DNA from: Pseudomonadota bacterium
Lineage (GTDB): Bacteria > Pseudomonadota > Alphaproteobacteria > Acetobacterales > Acetobacteraceae
Length of the DNA: 5,943 bases
Reading direction: 5' to 3'
Assembly (NCBI GenBank): GCA_023424475.1
Contig: JAFADX010000008.1
Span: 1-5,943 of the forward strand
Shown here: in pieces, positions 1 to 5,120 of the stretch
How positions within the stretch are numbered: the stretch's first letter is position 1
Layout: every line of letters starts with the position of its first letter
Program-made: the position numbers and the translations under genes
The notes under the pieces: generated by a model
Database searches by the model: none
Told to the model about the DNA's origin: nothing
What the model saw: the letters and a program-made list of their open reading frames with translations, nothing else

Positions 1-209
1 CGGTTGCCCCGGCGCCGGTGGTGCGGGGCTTCCCGAGCCCGGCCCGGCCGCGCCTCGGCGCCCGCACCTGCTGCTGGCCGATCGGCGAGCCCGGCACCAG
101 CGGCTTCCGCTTCTGCGGCGGCGAGCCCATGGCGGGCAAGCCCTATTGTGCCGAGCATGCGGCGCTCGCCTATGTGAAGCCGCGCGACCGGCGCGAGGAC
201 GCGGCCTGA
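1..209 (+). CDS. gcrA: GcrA-family cell-cycle regulator, C-terminal part (5' end outside window)
   Basis: The reading frame is open from the left edge and ends at the TGA at 207-209, so only the last ~68 residues are seen. They contain the cysteine-rich tail typical of GcrA: RTCCWPIGEPG, then FRFCGGEPMAGKPYCAEHAALAYV near the C-terminus. In this family the C-x-WPIG-x-P and GKPYCxEH blocks form the conserved C-terminal segment. GcrA proteins are alphaproteobacterial transcription regulators that bind DNA and the housekeeping sigma-70 factor and activate cell-cycle genes, often at promoters with methylated GANTC sites. The N-terminal helix-turn-helix DNA-binding part would lie upstream of position 1 and cannot be checked. 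A GTG at 18 is in frame but is probably internal, since the frame is open before it. A hairpin follows the stop. The identification rests on the motif pattern, not on full length. Confidence 0.85.
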   Translation, partial: VAPAPVVRGFPSPARPRLGARTCCWPIGEPGTSGFRFCGGEPMAGKPYCAEHAALAYVKPRDRREDAA

Positions 210-218
210 GGGCTGCCT

Positions 219-241
219 GCGGGGGCCATCGCGGCCCCCGC
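219..241 (+). terminator. GC-rich hairpin after gcrA, possible terminator
   Basis: GCGGGGGCC (219-227) and GGCCCCCGC (233-241) form a perfect 9-bp stem with a 5-base loop (ATCGC), starting 10 bases after the gcrA stop codon. Position and strength fit a transcription terminator, but only CTTGGGC follows, with no T-run, so intrinsic termination is not certain. The rest of 210-400 shows no gene; its right end holds the promoter-like sequence for the next gene. Confidence 0.5.
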
Positions 242-365
242 CTTGGGCAACGGTCTTCCGCATCCCGCCGGCTGCACGCGGGCGACCCGGCGCCCCTGAA
301 CCGGAACGTTCATCGCCTGACCAACGCGCCGGCCGGCAAGCCGTCCGCATGAGGCGAAGCGGCGC

Positions 366-394
366 TTGATGCCGCGGCGCCGCGCCCCGAGACT
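366..394 (+). promoter_or_regulatory. Candidate promoter of the SirB1-like gene (leaderless geometry)
   Basis: TTGATG (366-371) matches 4 of 6 bases of the -35 consensus. After a 17-base spacer comes GAGACT (389-394), a weak -10 element. The -10 ends exactly 6 bases before the ATG at 401, so transcription would begin at or next to the start codon, and no Shine-Dalgarno sequence lies upstream. The same -10-to-ATG distance occurs before lutA. The -10 match is poor, so this call leans on the geometry. Confidence 0.35.
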
Positions 395-400
395 GCGGGC

Positions 401-1252
401 ATGGCCGCCTCCCCCCAGGACGAAGCCCGCGCCGCCCTCGACGCCGCGGGCCAGTTGCCGGATCCCGAGATCGACATCGCCGCGACCGCGCTGCAGTTCG
501 CGCGCATCGACGCGCCCGGGGCGGACTGGCGCGCCGCGGCGGAGACCCTGACCGGCGTCGCACGACTGGCCGTGGCTGCCGCGGCGGCAGACCCGGCGGC
601 CGATGGCGGCGACCTTGAGGCCCGCAGGGCCGTGCTGGCGCGCGTGATCCACGAACTCTTCCGCTTCGCCGGCGATGCCGAGACCTATGACGACCCGGCC
701 AATGCCAATCTCATCCATGTGATCGAACGCAAGCGCGGCCTGCCGGTCGCGCTCGGCATCCTCTGGCTGCACGCGGCGGAGGCCGCCGGCTGGGGCGCGC
801 ATGGCGTCGACTTCCCCGGCCATTTCCTCATCGCCCTGGAAGGCGAGCGCAGCCAGATGGTGGTCGACGTCTTCGCCGGCGGCACGCCGATGGACGCGCC
901 GGCCCTGCGCGGGCTGATCAAGCGCTTCGAAGGCGAGGCGGCGGAACTCCGCCCCGGCCTGCTGCGGCCGATGGGCAAGCGGGAGGTGCTGCTGCGCCTG
1001 CAGAACAACATCAAGCTGCGGCGGCTGAAGGCCGGCGGCATGGCCGCCGCGCTCGCCTGCACCGAGGACATGCTGCGCCTGGCCCCCGACGCGGCGATGC
1101 TGTGGCGGGAGGCGGGGCTGATGAACCAGCGGCTGGACCGGATCGGGGCGGCGCTGGCCTGCTTCGACCACTTCCTCGGCCTGGTGCCCGAGGGCGATGC
1201 CGCGGCGCGCATCCGCGCGCTGACGATCGAGCTGCGCCAGCGCCTGAACTGA
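401..1252 (+). CDS. SirB1-family transglutaminase-like protein with TPR-like C-terminus
   Basis: A 283-residue protein that resembles the SirB1/YchA family. Roughly residues 75-200 form the transglutaminase-like core, with the family blocks YDDPANANLIHVIERKRGLPVALGILWL (96-123, key residues N103, R110, R112, G113, P115), GVDFPGHFLI (135-144) and VVDVFAGG (154-161). The part after about residue 205 is helical and repeat-like (AACT...LAPD...AGLMNQRLDRIGAALACFDHFLGLVPE) and looks like TPR repeats, as is usual for the family. The catalytic cysteine of true transglutaminases is not evident, so an enzymatic role is doubtful; the molecular function of SirB1 proteins is not established. No signal peptide or membrane segment is seen, so it is probably cytoplasmic. 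The start at 401 is chosen because the sequence before it looks non-coding and promoter-like. The N-terminal ~75 residues are alanine-rich and poorly conserved in appearance. The gene appears to be its own transcription unit between gcrA and lutA. Confidence 0.85.
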   Translation: MAASPQDEARAALDAAGQLPDPEIDIAATALQFARIDAPGADWRAAAETLTGVARLAVAAAAADPAADGGDLEARRAVLARVIHELFRFAGDAETYDDPANANLIHVIERKRGLPVALGILWLHAAEAAGWGAHGVDFPGHFLIALEGERSQMVVDVFAGGTPMDAPALRGLIKRFEGEAAELRPGLLRPMGKREVLLRLQNNIKLRRLKAGGMAAALACTEDMLRLAPDAAMLWREAGLMNQRLDRIGAALACFDHFLGLVPEGDAAARIRALTIELRQRLN

Positions 1253-1274
1253 CGACCGCGCGGCACCGAATGGC

Positions 1275-1292
1275 AGCCCGGCGTCGCCGGCT
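1275..1292 (+). terminator. Weak hairpin downstream of the SirB1-like gene
   Basis: AGCC (1275-1278) plus GGC (1280-1282) can pair with GCC (1286-1288) plus GGCT (1289-1292), with one bulged C and a 3-base GTC loop, 22 bases after the stop at 1252. Only a single further T follows. It may be a weak terminator, or a by-product of the high GC content. Confidence 0.25.
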
Positions 1293-1303
1293 TGCGTCGG
1301 GGA

Positions 1304-1333
1304 CTGTCACCCGGCCGGGGCCGTGCCTATGCT
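1304..1333 (+). promoter_or_regulatory. Candidate lutA promoter (CTGTCA-18-TATGCT), leaderless geometry
   Basis: CTGTCA (1304-1309; 4 of 6 to TTGACA), an 18-base spacer, and TATGCT (1328-1333; 4 of 6 to TATAAT) lie just before lutA. Exactly 6 bases separate the -10 from the ATG at 1340, which would put the transcription start on or beside the start codon; no convincing Shine-Dalgarno sequence is present. The -35-like CTGTCAC also occurs before lutB. Confidence 0.5.
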
Positions 1334-1339
1334 CGCCCC

Positions 1340-2113
1340 ATGTCGCAGAGCAAGCCGCGCGTCGCGCTCCTCGTCACCTGCCTGGTGGACCTCTACCGGC
1401 CGAGCGTCGGCTTTGCGGCAATCCGCCTGCTCGAGCAGGCGGGCTGCCTGGTCGAGGTGCCGCCGGCCCAGACCTGCTGCGGGCAGCCGGCCTACAACAG
1501 CGGTGACCGCGCGACGGCGCGGGACCTCGCGCGCCGGGCGATCGACGCCCTCGGGGGCTTCGACTACGTGGTCGGCCCGTCGGGCTCCTGCTCCGGCATG
1601 GTCGCGCACCACTATCCCGCGCTGTTCGACGACGATCCGCAGTACCGCGCCAAGGCCGAGGCGCTGGCGGAGCGGACCTATGAGCTGGTGTCGTTCCTGC
1701 GCGACGTCATGAAGATGGAGAAGGTCGCCGCCCGCTTCGAGGGCAGCGTGACCTACCACGATTCCTGCTCCGGCCTGCGGGAGATGGGGGTGAAGGCGCA
1801 GCCGCGCGCCCTGCTCGGCACCGTCGAGGGGCTGACCCTGATCGAGATGACGGATCCCGAGATCTGCTGCGGCTTCGGCGGCACCTTCTGCGTGAAGTAC
1901 CCGGACATCTCGACGCGGATGGTGAGCGACAAGTGCCGCGACATCGCGGCGACGGGCGCGGGCACGCTGCTCGCGGGCGACATGGGCTGCCTGCTGAACA
2001 TGGCCGGGCGGCTGAAGCGCGAGGGCAGCCCCGTGAAGGTGCGGCATGTGGCGGAGGTGTTGGCAGGCATGACCAACGACGTGGCGCCGATCGGCGAAGG
2101 CGGGTCGCGGTGA
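1340..2113 (+). CDS. lutA: L-lactate utilisation Fe-S protein LutA (LldE-type, CCG domains)
   Basis: A 257-residue protein, the normal size for LutA/LldE. It has the two cysteine-rich CCG half-sites of the family: C14, then QTCCGQPAYNSG (C46, C47) and PSGSCSGM (C84) in the first half; YHDSCSGLREMG (C143), EICCGFGGTFCVKYP (C176, C177, C184) and GDMGCLLN (C217) in the second. CCG domains ligate Fe-S clusters, as in heterodisulfide reductase subunit B and glycolate oxidase GlcF. With LutB and LutC it is known to form a cytoplasmic complex that oxidises L-lactate to pyruvate. The ATG at 1340 (MSQSKPRVALLVTC) is preferred over an in-frame ATG at 1292, because family members start just before the VALLVTCLVD strand and the extra 16 residues (arginine/glycine-rich) overlap the promoter-like sequence. 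The stop overlaps the next gene by 4 bases. lutB and lutC are not adjacent but lie about 1.6 kb downstream, behind two other genes, which is unusual. Confidence 0.93.
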   Translation: MSQSKPRVALLVTCLVDLYRPSVGFAAIRLLEQAGCLVEVPPAQTCCGQPAYNSGDRATARDLARRAIDALGGFDYVVGPSGSCSGMVAHHYPALFDDDPQYRAKAEALAERTYELVSFLRDVMKMEKVAARFEGSVTYHDSCSGLREMGVKAQPRALLGTVEGLTLIEMTDPEICCGFGGTFCVKYPDISTRMVSDKCRDIAATGAGTLLAGDMGCLLNMAGRLKREGSPVKVRHVAEVLAGMTNDVAPIGEGGSR

Positions 2114-2847
2114 CCGCCCCGGCCGGACCCCTGGCGGACCTGGCCGCGCGGGGCTTCGCCCGCGTGCCGGGCACGACCCTGGCGGGGCTGATGGGCGAGG
2201 CCGGCCGCCCCGGGGCGCTGGCACCCTTCTTCGCCTCCTGGAACCGGCTCGAGACCGACGCCTTCATGCGCGACGGCGGGCGCTATCGCCGCCGCCGAAT
2301 CGCGAATTTCGCGGCGGAGCCGGGCGTCGCGGGCCATGTGCGCGGCAGGCACCGCCCGCATTTCCAGGCGGTCGTGCACAATACGCTGAACGGCGGCGTC
2401 GACCGCTGGTTCGCGGCGATGGAGGACGAGGTTGCGGCCTCGGCACCGCTGACCGCGCTGCTCGGCCTCGGCCGCACCATGGCCGAGGCGCTGCACGGCC
2501 CGCAGTCCTGGTTCGTCGAGGCGCATCAGTTCCGCATCGAGGCCGCCGCCGGCGCCCCCGGCTTTCCGACGCCCGAGGGCGTGCACCATGATGGCGTGGA
2601 TTTCGTGCTGATCGTGATGATCGCGCGGACCAACCTCATCGGCGGGGAGACGATCATCGAGGACGACGCCGGCAACCGTCTCGCTCAGTTCGTCCTGCAG
2701 GATCCGCTGGACACGGCGATGGTGGACGACCCGCGGGTGACGCACGGGGTGACGCCGGTGGCGCCGGCCGATCCCGCCCTGCCGTCCTGCCGGGACGTGC
2801 TGGTGCTGACCTGGAAGCGGGGCGGCGCGCCGGCCTTCCCGGCATAG
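2110..2847 (+). CDS. 2OG-Fe(II) dioxygenase family protein (PF10014-like)
   Basis: A 245-residue protein starting at GTG 2110, overlapping the lutA stop by GTGA; GAAGG at 2096-2100 is a plausible ribosome site 9 bases before. The frame is open farther upstream inside lutA, but that part is arginine-rich shadow sequence. The fold is suggested by QFRIEA (140-145), the iron-binding H-x-D in GVHHDGVDF (H159, D161), ARTNLIGGETII (172-183), a distal VTHGVTPV (H212) and R228 in CRDVLVLTW, which could bind 2-oxoglutarate. This layout resembles PF10014 dioxygenases, whose characterised members include Bacillus thuringiensis L-isoleucine 4-hydroxylase and related free L-amino-acid hydroxylases. Such enzymes use O2 and 2-oxoglutarate and release succinate and CO2. 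The substrate cannot be told from sequence. No signal peptide is seen, so it is cytoplasmic. The overlap implies translational coupling to lutA, but a link to lactate metabolism is only inferred. Confidence 0.8.
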   Translation: MTAPAGPLADLAARGFARVPGTTLAGLMGEAGRPGALAPFFASWNRLETDAFMRDGGRYRRRRIANFAAEPGVAGHVRGRHRPHFQAVVHNTLNGGVDRWFAAMEDEVAASAPLTALLGLGRTMAEALHGPQSWFVEAHQFRIEAAAGAPGFPTPEGVHHDGVDFVLIVMIARTNLIGGETIIEDDAGNRLAQFVLQDPLDTAMVDDPRVTHGVTPVAPADPALPSCRDVLVLTWKRGGAPAFPA

Positions 2848-2988
2848 GCCCGAACGGCCCCGGCCATCGGGTGGCACCGGGTCGGCGGTCCAGGATACGA
2901 AAGCGGGGGCGGCCGGATGGCCGCTGCCCGGCATCCGGCGGCGGGGAGCTGTATCAGGCGGACGAATGCCCGGCCTGCGGATGCGGCC

Positions 2989-3013
2989 CGCGCGAAGGTG
3001 AAGCCTTCGCGCG
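2989..3013 (-). terminator. Hairpin after the fasciclin gene, likely terminator region
   Basis: CGCGCGAAGG (2989-2998) and CCTTCGCGCG (3004-3013) form a perfect 10-bp stem with a 5-base loop. It begins 7 bases beyond the stop codon of the minus-strand fasciclin gene and lies in the convergent gap 2848-3020 shared with the dioxygenase gene. It could end transcription from either side. No T-run follows on either strand, so the class of terminator is unclear. Nothing else was recognised in the gap. Confidence 0.5.
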
Positions 3014-3020
3014 CCTGGCA

Positions 3021-3527
3021 TTACGCCGGGATCAGCACCGCGCCGACGACGTGGATGATGCCGTTGCTGCAGAGGATGTTCGGCCGGATGATGCTGCCCG
3101 AGGCTCCGGACGGCGCCGCGCCGGCGCGGGCGGCCTGGATGCGGGGCTCGGTCGGGGTGCCGCCGACCACATGGACGTCGATGCCCGAGAGCATGCGCAC
3201 CTTGTTGCCGCGGGCGGCGATGTCCGGCAGGCGCAGGCGGCCGGCGGCGATCAGGTTCCGCAGCGCCGCCGCATCGCCGTTCCTGTAGTTGGCCGGCGCC
3301 GCGGCCCAGGCGCCGTTGGTCGGCGCGAAGACGGTGAAGGGGCCGGGGCCGCTCAGCAGGGTGTCCAGGTCGGCGCGGCGCAGCGCGGCCCGGAAGTCGG
3401 ACACGTCGGACAGGACGCCGAGCACGTCCATGATGGGGAAGCGCCCATCCTGGGTGATCGGCTCCTGGCAGGCCGAGAGAAGCAGCCCGCCGCCGGCGGC
3501 GGTGAAAAGGGAACGACGCGTGATCAC
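3021..3527 (-). CDS. Fasciclin (FAS1) domain lipoprotein with Tat-like signal
   Basis: A 168-residue protein read on the minus strand. The N-terminus MITRRSLFTAAGGGLLLSACQEP carries a twin-arginine pair (R4, R5), a hydrophobic stretch, and a lipobox L17-S18-A19-C20, so it should be exported (probably by Tat) and lipid-anchored at C20. Residues ~35-168 form one FAS1 domain: the first conserved block is PFTVFAPTNGAW, the second NGIIHVVGAVLIP at the very C-terminus. FAS1 domains are extracytoplasmic adhesion or ligand-binding modules; the partner is unknown. The GTG start at 3527 is chosen because GGAGAA lies 6 bases before it and it places the signal peptide at the N-terminus. An ATG at 3602 would add 25 residues (MPRRARKGRAPRL...) in front of the signal and is less likely. 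A TACAAT hexamer (3540-3545, minus strand) is a possible -10 but sits very close to the start. The gene points away from lutB and towards the dioxygenase, breaking up the lut genes. Confidence 0.87.
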   Translation of the reverse strand: MITRRSLFTAAGGGLLLSACQEPITQDGRFPIMDVLGVLSDVSDFRAALRRADLDTLLSGPGPFTVFAPTNGAWAAAPANYRNGDAAALRNLIAAGRLRLPDIAARGNKVRMLSGIDVHVVGGTPTEPRIQAARAGAAPSGASGSIIRPNILCSNGIIHVVGAVLIPA

Positions 3528-3571
3528 CAGCGCTTCTCCATTGTAAGGGCACGAATCGAAGCCCAGCCGAG

Positions 3572-3592
3572 GGGCGCGGCCTTTTCGCGCCC
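3572..3592. repeat. Inverted repeat in the divergent fasciclin/lutB intergenic region
   Basis: GGGCGCG (3572-3578) and CGCGCCC (3586-3592) form a 7-bp stem around a 7-base loop (GCCTTTT). It lies between the fasciclin start and the lutB promoter-like sequence. It may be an operator or leader hairpin of the fasciclin gene, or chance in GC-rich DNA. Confidence 0.3.
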
Positions 3593-3625
3593 TGCGTGGC
3601 ATAGGGCAAGTCCCGAGACACCCCT

Positions 3626-3638
3626 GCCTGTCACAGGC
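3626..3638. promoter_or_regulatory. 13-base palindrome over the lutB -35, candidate operator
   Basis: GCCTGT-C-ACAGGC is a perfect inverted repeat with 6-base arms and a single central base. It overlaps the -35-like CTGTCA (3628-3633) of the lutB promoter, where a bound protein could block or alter RNA polymerase. GntR-type regulators (LutR/LldR) often control lut genes, but this sequence is not a site I can match to a named regulator. Confidence 0.4.
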
Positions 3639-3656
3639 GGGCTTTCGCGCTAGACT
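3628..3656 (+). promoter_or_regulatory. Candidate lutBC promoter (CTGTCA-17-TAGACT)
   Basis: CTGTCA (3628-3633), a 17-base spacer and TAGACT (3651-3656; 4 of 6 to TATAAT) give ideal sigma-70 spacing. Transcription would start near 3663, leaving a leader of about 29 bases before the TTG at 3692. The -35 hexamer and following C are identical to those before lutA. Confidence 0.5.
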
Positions 3657-3691
3657 GGTCGCTTCCGCAGCACCCCGGTCGGGATTGTCCC

Positions 3692-5116
3692 TTGGTCCAG
3701 ATAACCTCCCCCGCCTTCAAGGAGAACGCCGCCCGCGCCCTGGCCGATCCCGGGCTGCAGAAGGCGCTCGGCAAGGCGAAGGGCGCCTTCCTGCAGCGCC
3801 GTGCCGAGGCCGTGGCCCGCCTGCCCGAATTCGAACACCTGCGGAACATTGGCCGCGACATCAAGAATCACACCCTCGCGAACCTGGATTTCTATCTGGA
3901 GACCTTCGCGGCCAACGTGGAGCGCGCCGGCGGCAAGGTGCACTGGTGCTCGACCGCCGAGGACGCCCGCGCCGTGGTGCTCGAGATCTGCCGCCAGGCC
4001 GGGGCGAAGACGGTCACCAAGGGCAAGTCGATGATCTCCGAGGAGATCGCCCTCAACGACCACCTCGAGAAGCACGGCGTCACGCCGGTCGAGACCGACC
4101 TCGGCGAATACATCATCCAGCTCCGGCACGAGCACCCGTCCCACATCATCGCGCCTGCCTTCCACCTCAACCGCGAGGACTGGGAGGCCGATTTCCGCCG
4201 CATGCACACCGACCTGCCGGCCGACCGCGTGTTCAACGAGCGGCGGGACATCCTCGCCGAGGCGCGCACCAGGCTGCGCGAACGCTTCATCGCGGCCGAT
4301 GTCGGCATCACCGGGGCGAACTTCCTGATCGCCGAGACCGGATCGTCCGTCATCGTGACGAACGAGGGCAATGGCGATCTGACGCAGACCCTGCCTCGCG
4401 TGCACGTCGCGCTGGCGTCGATCGAGAAGGTGGTGCCGACGCTCGAGGACGCGACCTCGCTGCTGCGGCTGCTGGCGCGGTCCGCGACCGGGCAGGATTT
4501 CTCCGTCTACACAACCTTCAGCACCGGCGTGCGGCGGCCGGGTGACCTCGACGGGCCGGAGGAATACCACGTCGTCCTGATCGACAATGGCCGGTCCAAC
4601 ATGATCGGGTCCGAGTTCCAGGAGATGCTCCGCTGCATCCGCTGCGCCGCCTGCATGAACCATTGCCCGGTCTATGGGGTGACCGGCGGGCACGCCTATG
4701 GATGGGTCTATCCGGGGCCGATGGGCTCGGTGCTGACGCCGGCGCTGGTCGGCGTCGACCAGGCGGGGCTGCTGCCCAATGCCTCCACCTTCTGCGGCAA
4801 GTGCGAGAGCGTCTGCCCGGTGAAGATCCCGCTGCCCAAGATGATGCGGCATTGGCGGGAGCGGGAATTCGAGCGCCATCTCACGCCGGCGACGGTGCGC
4901 AGCAACCTCGCGCTCTGGGCCTGGGTGGCGCAGCGGCCGGGGCTCTACCGCCTTGCGACGAAAATGGCGGTGGGCACGCTGCGGATGATCGCGCAGGGCA
5001 AGGGGAGGCTGCGCTCGCTGCCCCTCGCCGGCGGCTGGACCAAGGGCCGCGATCTGCCGGTGCCCGAGGGCGGGACGTTCATGGACCGCTATGCGAAGAT
5101 GCAGCGGGGACGCTGA
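3692..5116 (+). CDS. lutB: L-lactate utilisation Fe-S protein LutB (LldF-type)
   Basis: A 474-residue protein, full length for LutB/LldF. The N-terminal ~300 residues are the LUD-like domain, with the family blocks TKGKSMISEEIALN (109-122), VETDLGEYIIQL (133-144), PSHIIAPAFH (149-158), GITGANFLIAETGS (205-218) and VVPTLEDA (247-254). A ferredoxin-like segment follows: C315-x2-C318-x2-C321-x3-C325-P (CIRCAACMNHCPVYG) and C368-x2-C371-x3-C375-P (CGKCESVCPVKIPLP), suited to two [4Fe-4S] clusters. The tail after ~385 is the usual C-terminal extension. It is the electron-transfer subunit of the LutABC L-lactate-oxidising complex. The start is TTG at 3692 (read MVQITSPAFKENAARALADP); no ATG or GTG lies in frame between it and the upstream promoter, and homologues begin with a similar QxTSxxFKxNAARAL segment. 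GGGA at 3681-3684 is a weak ribosome site 7 bases before. lutC follows after 4 bases. Confidence 0.95.
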   Translation: MVQITSPAFKENAARALADPGLQKALGKAKGAFLQRRAEAVARLPEFEHLRNIGRDIKNHTLANLDFYLETFAANVERAGGKVHWCSTAEDARAVVLEICRQAGAKTVTKGKSMISEEIALNDHLEKHGVTPVETDLGEYIIQLRHEHPSHIIAPAFHLNREDWEADFRRMHTDLPADRVFNERRDILAEARTRLRERFIAADVGITGANFLIAETGSSVIVTNEGNGDLTQTLPRVHVALASIEKVVPTLEDATSLLRLLARSATGQDFSVYTTFSTGVRRPGDLDGPEEYHVVLIDNGRSNMIGSEFQEMLRCIRCAACMNHCPVYGVTGGHAYGWVYPGPMGSVLTPALVGVDQAGLLPNASTFCGKCESVCPVKIPLPKMMRHWREREFERHLTPATVRSNLALWAWVAQRPGLYRLATKMAVGTLRMIAQGKGRLRSLPLAGGWTKGRDLPVPEGGTFMDRYAKMQRGR

Positions 5117-5120
5117 GCCG

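Noticed and set aside
170..1171. Minus-strand open frame (333 codons) opposite the SirB1-like gene
   Set aside because: Low-complexity shadow sequence that also runs through the gcrA terminator hairpin and the intergenic region.
1292..1339. Longer lutA start giving 16 extra residues
   Set aside because: The added residues are arginine/glycine-rich, overlap the -35/-10-like elements, and precede the point where family members begin.
1933..2109. Longer start for the dioxygenase inside lutA
   Set aside because: The extra 59 residues are arginine/glycine-rich shadow of lutA; the GTG at 2110 has a 4-base overlap with the lutA stop and a GAAGG site upstream.
3528..3602. ATG at 3602 as an alternative start of the fasciclin protein
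   Set aside because: It would bury the Tat/lipoprotein signal 25 residues inside; the GTG at 3527 has GGAGAA at good spacing. Not fully excluded.
1753..3621. Very long open frame on the minus strand (622 codons) across lutA, the dioxygenase and the fasciclin gene
   Set aside because: It is a GC-driven shadow: the product is arginine/proline/histidine-rich without domain patterns, and it overlaps three genes with clear family motifs.
2871..3653. Plus-strand open frame (260 codons) through the convergent gap and opposite the fasciclin gene
   Set aside because: No family pattern; the minus strand has a complete signal peptide, lipobox, ribosome site and FAS1 blocks.
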